Below, piece after piece: positions 1-10,502 of a stretch of DNA of 64,000 nucleotides (the first letter of the stretch is position 1; every line of letters starts with the position of its first letter). Made by a program: the position numbers and the translations under genes. The notes beneath the pieces were generated by a model that had not been told where the DNA came from, made no database searches, and saw only the letters and a program-made list of their open reading frames with translations. The DNA is taken from assembly GCA_904063045.1 (NCBI GenBank), contig CAJFCJ010000005.1, forward strand, positions 2,598,165 to 2,662,164, in the 5' to 3' direction. Source of the DNA: Dimorphilus gyrociliatus. Its lineage: Eukaryota; Annelida; Polychaeta; Dinophilidae.

Positions 1-555
1 AAGAAACATAATAAGGAAAGAATTTTGCCACCAATAGTATGTCTAACCTGTAAAGCTCTGAATTTATGTCATGATTGTATCGACAAAGATCATACTAATA
101 GTCTTTGTAAAATTGTTTCGGAAGGAAAATTACTTGACCAATCGAAAGCTATAAGGCAAAAATTTAAGAATGAATTAGAAAACTATAGGAACACTGTAAA
201 GGTTGATGTGGCCAAAATTCAGAGCTCTCTCAGAGAAGTTGAATGTAAATGCCGAATAATAGTTGATAAGTCAATTGCTGATTGTAATATTTCAATTGAC
301 GATTATGAAGAGGCTATGACTAGAAATTTTAAATCTATTCAAGATATATTAAATGATGTTTTCATAGATGATGATCAACTTTTTGGACGGCTAGTTTCTG
401 ATTCTGTTAGAAAAGTTAACTTTGAACAGAATCCTAGTTTTGCAATTGATACTAAAGTATACGAAGAACTAATTAAATATACCGATAAGAATAATGGATT
501 GAATATACTAAAGAAAATATTGAATATCTTTAGAAAGAGTAATTATAACAATTGA
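1..555 (+). CDS. TRIM-like B-box/coiled-coil protein, 5' end off the window
   Basis: The frame is open from base 1, so the start lies to the left. The visible part begins in a B-box-like zinc finger (VCLTCKALNLCHDCIDKDH, with C-x2-C...C-x2-C...D-x-x-H spacing), then a helical, probably coiled-coil, segment to the stop at 555. The same order (B-box, then a helix of about 150 residues, no B30.2 or NHL domain) is seen in the full-length gene at 979-1845, so the missing part is probably a RING. Family knowledge suggests a RING-type E3 ubiquitin ligase, but neither catalysis nor a target can be read here. The two genes are in tandem and look like a recent duplication. Confidence 0.6.
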   Translation, partial: KKHNKERILPPIVCLTCKALNLCHDCIDKDHTNSLCKIVSEGKLLDQSKAIRQKFKNELENYRNTVKVDVAKIQSSLREVECKCRIIVDKSIADCNISIDDYEEAMTRNFKSIQDILNDVFIDDDQLFGRLVSDSVRKVNFEQNPSFAIDTKVYEELIKYTDKNNGLNILKKILNIFRKSNYNN

Positions 556-978
556 AAATGATGACGAAATTTAACGAAATATTCAAAAGCTTTCTACTTG
601 AATATTTTACAAATGACAAATAACGAACGATTTACTATTCTATCCTCTTTTCTAATATCTTCAATGATCTATAATAATGTTAATAAAACACCGTCATTTC
701 TTTTATAAAATTCTCTAACATTTGTTTACTTTAAAGCGTTTAGTTAAAAATATTTTTATAGGCTTATTTCGTTTTAAAATGTAACTTCTCCGAAGTAAAT
801 TGGTGTCTTTAGAACATTCCTTCATATTTTAGAATGTATAGACAGCTACTCAATAAGTTGTTTATACAATTTTTTATGGCTCTTGAATGAATAATACTCA
901 AAGTTTAATGAGAAAATGATACTACTCTTCAACTGATTTTTTATTGTGATTGAATGTTTTTAATCATTTGAACTCAAA
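556..978. other. Intergenic spacer between the two TRIM-like genes
   Basis: AT-rich sequence with stops in all frames. No RNA gene or mobile-element signature seen; it must hold the 3' end of the upstream gene and the promoter of the next. Confidence 0.5.
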
Positions 979-1845
979 ATGTCGAATAGAAAAGAAGAAC
1001 GGATGAAAAACACCGCGCAAATGCCGCCTAAACGCCTTTTGTTTACAGTTGATGAAAGGAAATTGGAGTGTAGAATTTGTCTTGACTCCTGGCTGAAAAG
1101 AGAACCGAAAGTATTGTCTTGCCAGCATACTTTTTGCCGTGAATGTTTGGAGAGCTTGGGTGGTCAGTTTTACCTGACTTGCCCTCTTTGTCGAGCTTCT
1201 TCTTATCTGCCGACGGCAAGTGTTGATAATTTACCTGATCATTTCCTCTCTAAATCATTAATTAAATTTCCGAGAGAGGAGAAAGCTCAGATTAAATGCG
1301 AAAAACATAAGGAAGCGGTAATTTTTCCCAATTTGGTATGTGTAACGTGTAAGGTAAAAGTTTATTGCTGCTCGTGTATTGACAATGATCACTCGAGTAC
1401 AAAATGTAAGATAAGATCGTTCGAAAACCTTAATATGGAAATGAAAGAGAAAAGAAAAAATTATCATTATAATTTCAAAGTCAATACTATGCTCCTTCGA
1501 GGAAATTTGAGAGAGACGAGAGAAGATGTTGCTAGAATTCATAGTTCTTGGTCTAAGCAGATTGATAAAATGTTTAAGAGTATCAGCGATAAAGTAGACG
1601 AATTTGAACAAGTTAAATTAACTTCAATTGATAATTTACTAAAGAAAATTGATAACGTTTTCTTTGATGAAGAAGAAATACAAAACGAGATTCAAGAGAC
1701 TACGAAAACTACTCTAAGAATAAAGAAACCTCAGGTTATGCTAAATTTAAATCTTGTCTCGCAAATCTTTTCCGGAAGTCCAAGTTTAAATGGAATGAGA
1801 ATCAACATTAGCCCACGAAAAGGAACTCAATCTTATCAATTATAA
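979..1845 (+). CDS. RING/B-box (TRIM-like) protein
   Basis: Single-exon, 288 residues. A C3HC4 RING lies at about residues 31-72 (CRICLDSW..., CQHTFCRECL, CPLCR). A B-box-like finger follows at about 107-140 (CEKH...CVTCKVKVYCCSCIDNDH). The rest is a charged helical region without a recognisable C-terminal domain. RING/B-box/coiled-coil proteins are usually E3 ubiquitin ligases, with the RING recruiting the E2; here that is inference from the fold. The start ATG at 979 gives about 30 residues before the RING. The left neighbour is a related copy. The lack of a C-terminal substrate-binding domain is unusual for a TRIM and suggests either a short lineage-specific form or recognition through the coiled coil. 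Confidence 0.8.
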   Translation: MSNRKEERMKNTAQMPPKRLLFTVDERKLECRICLDSWLKREPKVLSCQHTFCRECLESLGGQFYLTCPLCRASSYLPTASVDNLPDHFLSKSLIKFPREEKAQIKCEKHKEAVIFPNLVCVTCKVKVYCCSCIDNDHSSTKCKIRSFENLNMEMKEKRKNYHYNFKVNTMLLRGNLRETREDVARIHSSWSKQIDKMFKSISDKVDEFEQVKLTSIDNLLKKIDNVFFDEEEIQNEIQETTKTTLRIKKPQVMLNLNLVSQIFSGSPSLNGMRINISPRKGTQSYQL

Positions 1846-2170
1846 ACCTATATGTCTATGTGAACGTAACTAAAACTACTCAATATCTATAATATATGAA
1901 TATTCATTGAATTCTTTTATTGAATATGCATAATTAATTAATTAGTTCAGTTTTTTTAAAACTGTGTCCTCTGCATTGTATTCAACTCTTACCCTTTTCC
2001 CCCTTACTATTTACATTTAAAGAAAGATGTCCTATTAATGTATTTCGTTGGGAACTTTTAATATAATTAATAAGCATTCCGCTTTATTCATTTAGAACAT
2101 CTTACAACGTAAATATAAAAGCTATTTATAGCCACAATATTTAACAAATAACATCCATCGATATATTCAA
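1846..2170. other. Intergenic, convergent gene ends
   Basis: Region between the stop of the RING gene (plus) and the stop of the GPCR (minus). AT-rich; nothing else recognised. Confidence 0.5.
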
Positions 2171-3294
2171 TTATTGAATATTAGTTTCCAAAGAACTTGC
2201 TCCAGTGACATTTTCATCAGATACTCGAATCTTCTTACATCGATACCTTTGAATTTCTTTACGAAAACTTTTATTCATAACCACAAAAATAAAGAAATTT
2301 GTTCCAGAATTTAATGATGTTGATAAAACGGAAAAACGAAATAAGATGCTCATTCCTCTTAGGCATTCTCTACTATCATGCAACGAGAAACTCAATTCGA
2401 AATATGCCATTAACACTCTTATTGCTTGGATTGAATGAGTAATGAGAAAGCATACGTTTATTGTAATAAGAGATTTTGTCAAGCTTGAATGCCTTATTCG
2501 TAGCCTTTTATTTAAAGTCTAAAAGATGATGATAAATGAATATATACATATTGAGTATTTTTTAACTGATAACGTTAACGTTAACTTACCTTTACAATCG
2601 ATATTGTCATAAATGAAATTAGAATTGAAGGTAGAATTAATTGTAAAACCCATTCTTCAAATATTAAATATATTCGATAGCTTTTATATTTTTTGATTAA
2701 AAATGATTTCATAAGCCATTTATTTATTCTTGAATTAAATTCAAGGTGAAAATCCCATCCTCTCACTATACTTAGTAGAAATGATGTTATGATAATAAAC
2801 GATTGACTTATAATTGTTTTCGTTAAAGTAAATAGTTTACTACGAATTGGATGACAAACACCTAAATATCTTTCGAAAGTTATTAATACCGTTTGCCAAA
2901 TGGTGGATAAAGCTGCAATGTTATATAAAGGAATACCAATTCTAGCGTTGAAATATGTAAATGTTTTATTTGAATAGCCAATATAAATAAACAAGTGACT
3001 TATACCAAACATAGTACAATTTGATAGTAAAAACAAACAATCAGCTAACTCCAATCCAATTAATAAATAGATAGTATTAGATCTATTTATCCCAGATAGG
3101 AAAATTATAATTGATAATAGATTTAATATTATCCCAAATATGCAAATGAAACATATTATAGTTCCAAAGATTAACGTTGATATGAAAGTACAAATCTCAG
3201 AATCATCTGTTATGTTAAAAGACATAATTTCCAATGATGATTTTATATGGAATAAACTTCCTTTTATATATTGTGTATAATTGGCTTTTTTCAT
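2171..3294 (-). CDS. Class A (rhodopsin-like) GPCR, two exons, divergent
   Basis: Two exons: 3294-2591 and 2518-2171, with a 72-bp GT-AG intron in phase 0 that falls in intracellular loop 3 (...SIVK|TLNKRLR). Seven hydrophobic segments can be counted. The N terminus has NxS/T sites (NYT, NIT). The TM3 end reads FERYLGVCHP, i.e. ERY in place of DRY. The TM7 motif is degenerate (LNSGTNFFIF in place of NPxxY). The LNSxxNF ending recalls FMRFamide-like peptide receptors of protostomes, so a neuropeptide ligand is the best guess but unproven. I chose the first in-frame ATG at 3294; a second ATG lies about 30 residues downstream, just before NITDDSE. No signal peptide is obvious, as usual for this class. 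Confidence 0.7.
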
Positions 3295-3312
3295 TATTGC
3301 CACAGACGACAC

Positions 3313-3870
3313 TAGCAGTATTTATATTGTCCATAGAAAAACTTATAATGAAATGAAGACTGAATGTGTGAAATATAATCTACAAAGAAAGATAAACTTT
3401 TCGCTCAAAAAGCCTACTTTCATCTAGTATTTGTTGATCATTTAACATTCTTTATAACTTCCATTGAAGATACTGTTTAACTCTCAGAATTTCCGTCTTT
3501 TTTTCTTTATTTTACTATGTCATTAGTATATTTTATACGAACTTCCCAAGTTTCAAGTTTTCTAACAGTTTACTACTGTCTTTCTTTTTATTTAGTAATT
3601 TCTACTTTATAAAAGTTTCTGACAATTTAGATGAATAATACTTAAAAGCCTAACCTCGTCGACAATAGGTTGAATATAAGTCTACCGATTCAAAGCTCAT
3701 GAATTATTAAAAAAAGAATTCCTTTTTTATTCATAAAGTGGTACTGGAAAACCTATAACGTGATATGAGAGTTAGTGACCTCTAAAAAGTGTACTATATC
3801 TGTTTCGTCGTTATTAGTATGGTCTTGAACAATCTAGAAAACTCTGTCATAACCCAGTAGTATTTTGGAT
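3313..3870. other. Intergenic between divergent GPCR and propeller/ITIH-C gene
   Basis: Shared upstream region of two divergently transcribed genes, so probably both promoters. No motif I can name with confidence. Confidence 0.4.
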
Positions 3871-5777
3871 ATGAAAATCTTATCAAGATATTTCTATTAT
3901 TCTCTCTTTTTAGCTGTACAAGGACCACCGATAAACTGTGGAACTATCCCTTCCAAGTTTGGTCTGGCAGCTTCGAAATATTCTCATCAGGAAAATACCG
4001 ATGTTTACTTTATTAATCTGGAAGCAAAAACTTATAAGGTAAGAATTCTAATTTTTTGACAATTATTATCTCTATTGTGTATTCATTATTTAGACAATAA
4101 TCTCTATCGACAAGCGAATCTACCATATAAACTATAATCCAAATGATGAGCATATATATATTTATATTAGTAGTCAATTATACAAATTCCCTTTGGCTGA
4201 CGCTATAGATAATACCATAACTGGGAATTGGAATAATTATATTATACCGACAAGTACTTCGGAGTATATATACTACCTTGCCCAATTTATCGATATTTAT
4301 GGGAACGTGATATGGTCTGGTGAAGATAGTTCTAATTCCAAAATAGCTGTATCTAGCTTGGATGGTAACCATAAAAGCGTTGTTGTAACGGGTGAAAGAC
4401 CTCTGTCTTTAGCTGTTAATCCTTTTAATGGAAAATTGTATTATTATTTCGAGGATGGTGCAAACCCAACTCACGAACTTATCAGAAGAGATCAAAGTGG
4501 AAATAACCGAGAGCTGATAATGAATGGAGTTCACATTTCATTTAGTATGGATTACAGTACAGGAACCTTATGGGTAACAAACAACGAAAATAAAGTGTTT
4601 ACGATTGATTCTTCCGATAACCTTCAAGAGATTGGGGAAAATAGTAAAATAAGAGGTAAATTGGCTGGTATTGGCCAGGATAAAACAAAGATATATTTCA
4701 GCGATATCTTCGATCCAAATATATATTCAATTCTAAAGAATGATGTATCAGTATCTGAGAAAGTTGTTTCGTTATCAAAAAGTATTGGTACACTTACAAT
4801 ATATGATTCAGAAACCCAACCATTGCAAGGTTTGTCCTCTATAACATAATACGTTTTATGTTATCCTTTTTTGTATTCTTCAGCTTCTCCTCAACCACCT
4901 TGCTATAATCAAAATCCCGGAAAATGCTCCAATGGAATATGTGTTCCCACTTCTTCGTCTACGTCTACGTGTTTATGCGATATTGGAGAAACTTGTTCAT
5001 CAGCCACGAATGATCCACATATTTTAGTGCATGTTGAAGGAATCTCTCTTCCTCTTTGTTTTGATATCGAAGGAAAGGACGGAGATGTTATTAGTCTCTT
5101 CCAGCATCAATCTTCACGGTCGGAACTTCGAGCTCAGTTAAGAGGAGATCAATATTTTAAAACCTTTTATTTTACTACTGAAGGAAATCAACTCTTTTTT
5201 ACCACTACTAAAGTCATAATTAATGGAGAAGTGGTTAGTAAATGGCCAACAACCAGACCAAAACATATAAATCTTCCAAAGTTACAAATTAAAGTAAGTT
5301 ATACGTTTTAATAGTTTGACAACTTCCTCCCAAAATTAGAAATATTTTCATCTAATAATTTAGAGCTTGGGTACTACTAAATTTGACATTGAACATTCCA
5401 AATGGACAATTCGTATTGAATATGTTCAAAAGTTCCTTCCATATCTAAATATATATCTAATAAAGTTAAACGAAGATGGCAATATTTTTGAAGGAATGAT
5501 TGGTAAATATCCAAAAATCTTATTATGAATTTTCAACATTTTCAGTCTATTTTCAGGTTCAATATATTCTCAGAATTTTACTTTATCTCTCAACCCACAA
5601 ACGAATAGTAGATCAATTATCACTGCCAAACATAAAGTACTTCCCCTGGACTATAGGCATATACAAGCCGTAAAGAGTATTAAAAGCGACATTGAATGTT
5701 GGATGACATCATCTAAAGATGAAGGACTTTATGTACAACCTTCCATTGAATATTTGTTACCTTGTATGACCTGTTGA
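3871..5777 (+). CDS. Secreted protein: LDLR-B-like beta-propeller, EGF-like module, ITIH C-terminal domain
   Basis: Five exons: 3871-4038, 4094-4829, 4884-5293, 5364-5502, 5557-5777; all junctions keep frame. A signal peptide (MKILSRYFYYSLFLAVQG) opens the protein. Exons 1-2 form a beta-propeller with LDL-receptor class B-like repeats (GNVIWSGED...AVSSLDG; LAVNPFNGKLYYYFED). Exon 3 begins with a six-cysteine EGF-like module (CYNQNPGKCSNGICVP...CLCDIGETC). From NDPHILVHVEG and LCFDIEGKDGDVISL onward the sequence matches the inter-alpha-trypsin inhibitor heavy chain C-terminal domain (family pattern DPH...CFxIxGKxGD, ending CW...GL...YLLP). In ITIH proteins this domain follows VIT and vWA domains and carries the hyaluronan/proteoglycan linkage site; none of those domains is present here. 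Likely an extracellular matrix protein, by inference. Confidence 0.75.
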
Positions 5778-6008
5778 AGACATACGTGATGAAATTCAAC
5801 TGGTTAGGAGACTTATGACCGAAATTTTCTATTATAATTCTTATTGAAAATAAATAAAGGAATCAATAAAAAAAAACATTCATTCAAGTTTTTAGTTGTA
5901 TGGAAATTTTATGAAAAGAATAAATATATCGCAATTCAATGACCCCTATGTGAGTGGAGAGCCGAAAACTGTGGTTGAATGTTAAAGAGGTCACACTATT
6001 ATTCAGAC

Positions 6009-6099
6009 GTCTCCGTGGCGCAATGGATAGCGCGTCGGACTTCTAGTAGGCTAGAACGAGGTTATTCGGAGGCTGTGGGTTCGAGTCCCACCGGAGATG
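6009..6099 (+). tRNA. tRNA-Arg (anticodon UCU) with an 18-nt intron
   Basis: Full cloverleaf: acceptor stem GTCTCCG pairs with CGGAGAT (6092-6098, one G-U at the tip) and discriminator G at 6099. The D-arm is GCGC...GCGC. The anticodon loop starts at 6040 with TCT at 6042-6044. The T-arm is GTGGG-TTCGAGT-CCCAC. The anticodon stem closes only if bases 6046-6063 are removed, which puts an 18-nt intron one base 3' of the anticodon, the canonical position. A T-run a few bases downstream (from about 6108) serves as the Pol III terminator. The internal A and B boxes are intact, so it should be functional. Intron-bearing tRNA-Arg(UCU) is common in animals. Confidence 0.95.
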
Positions 6100-6792
6100 T
6101 ATATATTTTTTTTGATTCTTTTTTTTTTACATACAATTTCATTTTTCTCTTGAACACTCTAAGAAAGATTTAAATTACAGCAAAACGGTTAAAACTTTTG
6201 GGATGATCTAGAATTCCATTCTAGTTTTTTAACTTTTGATAATTGGCAAAGAAATATTTATTCGTCTTCTTCCCTTCTTTCTAATCTATTATCTTTAAAA
6301 AAAATGGCGTCAACATTTCCGGCTTCCGATATTTAAAGAATAATTTGACCTATTATTTTCTTGACACATACTCACAATATATTTGAAAGGCAGTTTTCAT
6401 CAAAATAAAAGTAAAATAATGTATAGAATTTACCTATAAATCCTAATATACAGTATATAAATACTATAACTTTAAGAAGTCAGTATAATCATAAAGTTTG
6501 CGCTTTTGCTAAAAGTCATAGAAAAAAGAATAAAGACCAAATTCTAGGTCATGTCTCTTTAGTAAAATCTAAATAAAAACTTTTCTATTTTTTTATGTAA
6601 AAACAATCATTACTCAAAAATATCCGACAACCTTTCATCTTTTATGAAGGATAAAATGACAGATGGCACTAATAATACTTTAATAGTGTGGTGCACAAGT
6701 AATCTGGTATACCAGGGTGTTTATAAAAAAAAAACAAAAGTTAACTTAATTACCTTTCAAAGAGTTAATTTCGCGTGCTTTTTTCATAAACA
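6100..6792. other. Intergenic after the tRNA
   Basis: Begins with the Pol III T-run terminator. The remaining ~650 bp is AT-rich without coding potential; it must contain the promoter of the gene at 6793. Confidence 0.4.
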
Positions 6793-8244
6793 ATGGACAA
6801 AAACCAAATAAACTGTCTTATCTGCTTTAACAAAGTTGAAAGTGAGTTATGTAATAACCTTTCTTGTCGATATGGACATTTTTTTCATATTGCTTGCCTG
6901 GAAAAATTTGCACGTTTTAAACAAAAACGAAATAATGAATTTATCTGCCCAACATGTAATAAAGAGGGCACAAAGGCAAAACAGAATGTTAATACATCGA
7001 TAACTGTTGAAGATACTGACGATTCTTGCGATGAAGGTATGGATACGGAAACCCTGAAGAATAACCTTCACGACGACAACTGTAATGCAACAAATTTTGA
7101 AGAGAAACTTTTGAAAGAGATAGAGAAAATACAGGAAGATAAAAAAATTGAATTAAAGAAATTAGACCACGAAAAGAAATATTTAACGGCTGAAATTAAT
7201 AAAAAAGAGGCAATACTCAAAGAAGAATTGGAGTCATTCTATAAGGATAAGGAAACTAAAATACGTAATTTAATTGACGAGACTAAAACCTTTCAAAATA
7301 TTCAAGAAGGTATGACAAGTGCACTCTTTCAGAGTGGTCTCAATGATATGAGAGAGAAATTAATCAGTTGTATTGATCATAATATAAAGAGAAAAGCTGT
7401 ATTTAATAGGTCACAATCAGTGTTTATGGGTGAAATATTCTATCCTCATTTAGACGAACCAGCTAAACAATTCTGTATTCAATTAGATAGAATACCCACA
7501 AAAGTTGTATTTAAGAATCCAGGCTTTTACGCTCTAGTTCATATCGATGAACCTCAAAGGAGTGAAATAATTAATATAGAAATGAATAAGGTTATGATGT
7601 CATCAGAAACTGATATTGGCGATTTATCTAGAACCTATGATGGCAGACTATCATTTATATCCTTATGGAATGAAATCCCTACAATTTTCTTCTTAGATAC
7701 CTGTGGCATTGTAAATGGTTCTAGAGAGGTTTCATACTTGAATAAGAACGCTCCATTACCTTTATACTTTTATCTTAAAGATAATATCTGCTACTTTTCA
7801 ACAAGAATCTTACATGTTTATAATAAGCAGCATAATACCTACCTATTCTCTTTTATTCTTAAAGAAGATGTTAAGATATTCGATTCAAGAATAATTGAAG
7901 ATGACATCTATATTGTTGATTCTCGTCAAAAAGTTGTTTATTTCGATACAATTGGTCAAAAGATGATTGAAATTCCTATTTACTTTAAAGAAGGACCATT
8001 TTCATTCCAAAAAGATATTATATCCGAATTAAAAAATGGTAGCTTTATATTATCCAGTGGAGATTTTCTATTCTTCATTGATCCTATGGCGAAAACTGCA
8101 GTAGGTTTTAAAATGGACATAATATTTCCAGACGGTCTATTATTAAACTACTGCATGACGGATGAAGAAGTTATCTTCTGTGTAGCCGATCACGATGATG
8201 AGAGTAGACTTAAACTCAAATACTTTTCTATAAAACCTAATTAA
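6793..8244 (+). CDS. RING / coiled-coil / propeller-like protein
   Basis: Single exon, 483 residues. A RING-type finger sits at residues 8-56 (CLICF, CRYGHFFHIACLEKF, FICPTC). A charged coiled coil follows (about 95-170, rich in K and E heptads). The C-terminal ~270 residues are beta-rich, with repeats of the form YFYLKDNICYF, FIDPMAK and similar that suggest a divergent propeller. The layout parallels TRIM-NHL proteins but without a B-box, so E3 ligase activity is plausible. The C-terminal half is clearly homologous to the minus-strand gene at 8567-9976 (FILSSGDFLFFIDP versus FLLTNKEMIFIVDP; EVIFCV versus EIIFCI; final KYFSIKPN versus KYFPL). The two genes are tail to tail, i.e. an inverted duplication. 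Confidence 0.7.
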   Translation: MDKNQINCLICFNKVESELCNNLSCRYGHFFHIACLEKFARFKQKRNNEFICPTCNKEGTKAKQNVNTSITVEDTDDSCDEGMDTETLKNNLHDDNCNATNFEEKLLKEIEKIQEDKKIELKKLDHEKKYLTAEINKKEAILKEELESFYKDKETKIRNLIDETKTFQNIQEGMTSALFQSGLNDMREKLISCIDHNIKRKAVFNRSQSVFMGEIFYPHLDEPAKQFCIQLDRIPTKVVFKNPGFYALVHIDEPQRSEIINIEMNKVMMSSETDIGDLSRTYDGRLSFISLWNEIPTIFFLDTCGIVNGSREVSYLNKNAPLPLYFYLKDNICYFSTRILHVYNKQHNTYLFSFILKEDVKIFDSRIIEDDIYIVDSRQKVVYFDTIGQKMIEIPIYFKEGPFSFQKDIISELKNGSFILSSGDFLFFIDPMAKTAVGFKMDIIFPDGLLLNYCMTDEEVIFCVADHDDESRLKLKYFSIKPN

Positions 8245-8566
8245 GTCTAGGAGAGGGATGCAAAAAATAACACTTTTTTATATATATTTTTGGTTCTGTT
8301 AGTCAAAGAAAAACCCGTTTTTTTTCCAATTTTTCATACTGTTTCTAGTGTTTCCAGTTGAATTGATAGTATTTAGGTTATTGAATTGTGTGTAGACAAA
8401 GGAAGAGAAGAGAGAGAGAGATAGCCAAACAGAGAAGAAATGAGAGAAAGTATGCCCAAGTACAAAATTATACCCTAGGCCTAATTTTTCAAATGTTTAT
8501 TACCATTCTATAATAAATGGAATAATATAAAAAAAAGTCGTTTTGTAATTATCACAAGTTATTTAT
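8245..8566. repeat. Convergent spacer with GA-rich low-complexity tract
   Basis: Between the stops of the two inverted paralogues. Contains a purine-rich GA tract at about 8400-8452. No other signal. Confidence 0.5.
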
Positions 8567-9976
8567 TTATAATGGAAAATATTTAAAAGTTAATTTATTC
8601 ATATTTGATAAGTTTTGAATACAGAATATTATTTCATTTCGAATGAAACGATAACATCTAAGATAACCATTCCTAAACATATTCTTTTGCGGTAATGCAA
8701 TCAATTTCTTTTCATATGGATCAACAATGAAAATCATTTCTTTATTCGTTAATAAAAAGTGGCCTCCTTTTAGTTTGTTTATTAAATATTCCTTTAATAA
8801 AAGTTGTTGATTTATAAGGAACACTGATATTCTTTTACCAATAAAATTTTCAATTATATCTTGACTAAATACATTATAGTATCTAACGTCAAATTCAGAT
8901 TGCAGAACATAAATAATATTGTCCTTAACCTTTAGATCAGTAATAAATTCAACTGACATACCTTTCTTAAATGAATAGAAATAGTTAAAGTTAGTGTTAT
9001 GTATTAATATTTCATTTTTTGGAAAAAAGCAAAAGATATTTTCTCCAGTTTTACCCACTTTTTCACTTAATAGAATAGACTGGTTATGACCTACAATATG
9101 TAAAAATAGAGGACTTTTATCAAGTGTATCAATAATGTAATTATAAGAATCTGATTTGGATTGATCTTTCCTTCTTGATAGAAAACATATTTGTCCTTTT
9201 TCTGTTACAGTTAAATCACGTATATTAAAATCCATAGCTTTCAGCGGGTAATATAATACTTCTTTTGTATCAAGATGAATTATCTCATCCTTAGTCAGAC
9301 CATAGAATCCGTCGTTATTCGATACTATAATAGATGGATATTCATCCAACTCCGTTGAATATTCAAAACTACTTTCTATACTTGTAACAGATAAAGGACT
9401 ATTTCCGATTCTAGAAGATTTACTACCAAGATTTAAACCTATTCTCTCTTCGTTAAATCTATTCAGAACAACTGTACCAGTTTTCAATTCGTTAATAAAT
9501 TGGTGTGCTTCAAAGAAATTATCTTTAAATAAGATATTTGTAATATCACATTTAAGTTTGTTCTTCATATACGAAATTTTCTCTTTAATAGAATTAAAAG
9601 GTAAAATTCTTGCACAAGTTTTTAAGTCGTTAATTTCTTGATTTATTTCTCCAATTTTCAATTCTTTTTCATCATAAAATCTCTCAATATCGGATAAATA
9701 TGAATTTTCCTTGTTTTCAATCATCGACATAAGCTTATTAATATTTTGATGAAAATTATTCAATTCCTTACTCCTTTCTCCTCTTATTTTCGTTAATTCC
9801 ATAGACAATTCCATTTGAAAATCTTCTAAAATATAATCAACATTTTCCATTTTATCTTCTTGATTTTTTTCGTATTTATTGGCTTTATCTTGTATTTTTT
9901 CTTGACATATTAACGTTTCGTCATTTTTCACATTTTCCCTTCTAGAAAGATTAATCATATATTTAGATGTAAACAT
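8567..9976 (-). CDS. RING-less paralogue: coiled coil plus propeller-like domain
   Basis: Single open frame on the minus strand, with the first in-frame ATG at 9976 (MFTSKYMINLSRRENV); an in-frame TGA lies just upstream, so the frame cannot extend to a RING. Residues ~35-150 are a charged coiled coil and the remainder a beta-rich domain homologous to that of the gene at 6793. I found no cysteine-rich RING exon on the minus strand up to 10500, though an unspotted upstream exon is possible. Loss of the RING would turn a ligase into a substrate-binding or dominant-negative partner; that is inference. Its neighbour, divergently transcribed at 10503, encodes a RING with no other domain. Confidence 0.65.
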   Translation of the reverse strand: MFTSKYMINLSRRENVKNDETLICQEKIQDKANKYEKNQEDKMENVDYILEDFQMELSMELTKIRGERSKELNNFHQNINKLMSMIENKENSYLSDIERFYDEKELKIGEINQEINDLKTCARILPFNSIKEKISYMKNKLKCDITNILFKDNFFEAHQFINELKTGTVVLNRFNEERIGLNLGSKSSRIGNSPLSVTSIESSFEYSTELDEYPSIIVSNNDGFYGLTKDEIIHLDTKEVLYYPLKAMDFNIRDLTVTEKGQICFLSRRKDQSKSDSYNYIIDTLDKSPLFLHIVGHNQSILLSEKVGKTGENIFCFFPKNEILIHNTNFNYFYSFKKGMSVEFITDLKVKDNIIYVLQSEFDVRYYNVFSQDIIENFIGKRISVFLINQQLLLKEYLINKLKGGHFLLTNKEMIFIVDPYEKKLIALPQKNMFRNGYLRCYRFIRNEIIFCIQNLSNMNKLTFKYFPL

Positions 9977-10000
9977 TAGCTTGCAATTTAAATTCTTCAA

Positions 10001-10502
10001 TCAGTCCATAAGAATTAAAGGAAAATTATTTTTGACAGTAAGTATTCATTTCTAGTAAAATTATCCTTGAGAAATAAGCTTTTGAGAACCGCCCAAATAA
10101 AGAAAGACCTTTGAGCCGATCATCCTACAAAACAAATTGTATTTCTAAACTATGGCTGTTCTGTACTATTACTTTTCTTGAAGTTATCTTCTCTTCTTTT
10201 GTTTCTTTTTGTTGAGAAAATGAAGTATATTATTGATAATCGTAACTTTTATATTGTACAACATTTTCAAGCAGTATGAATATTGACTTTTTAACTAAAG
10301 TAATTAACAGTGAAAACTTGTTTTTGAATACAATAAAAAACGATATCACTTTTGTTTATTACTCAAAGATATGGATGGACACCGTAAATATTTAATACAG
10401 TGAAAATTGGAATAATTTTCAAGTCATTGGGAAAGAAATCCTAAAGTGCGAAACTTCAGTTTCATTCTATTTCGAAAGTTCGAAGGTTAGGAGGTAAAAG
10501 AG
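10001..10502. other. Divergent promoter region between RING-less and RING-only genes
   Basis: About 500 bp of AT-rich sequence upstream of two divergently oriented genes; no coding signal, and no Cys/His-rich reading frame on the minus strand. Confidence 0.4.

Noticed and set aside
5979-6173. 64-codon plus-strand open frame
   Set aside because: It runs straight through the tRNA-Arg gene and has no protein similarity; the tRNA explains the sequence.
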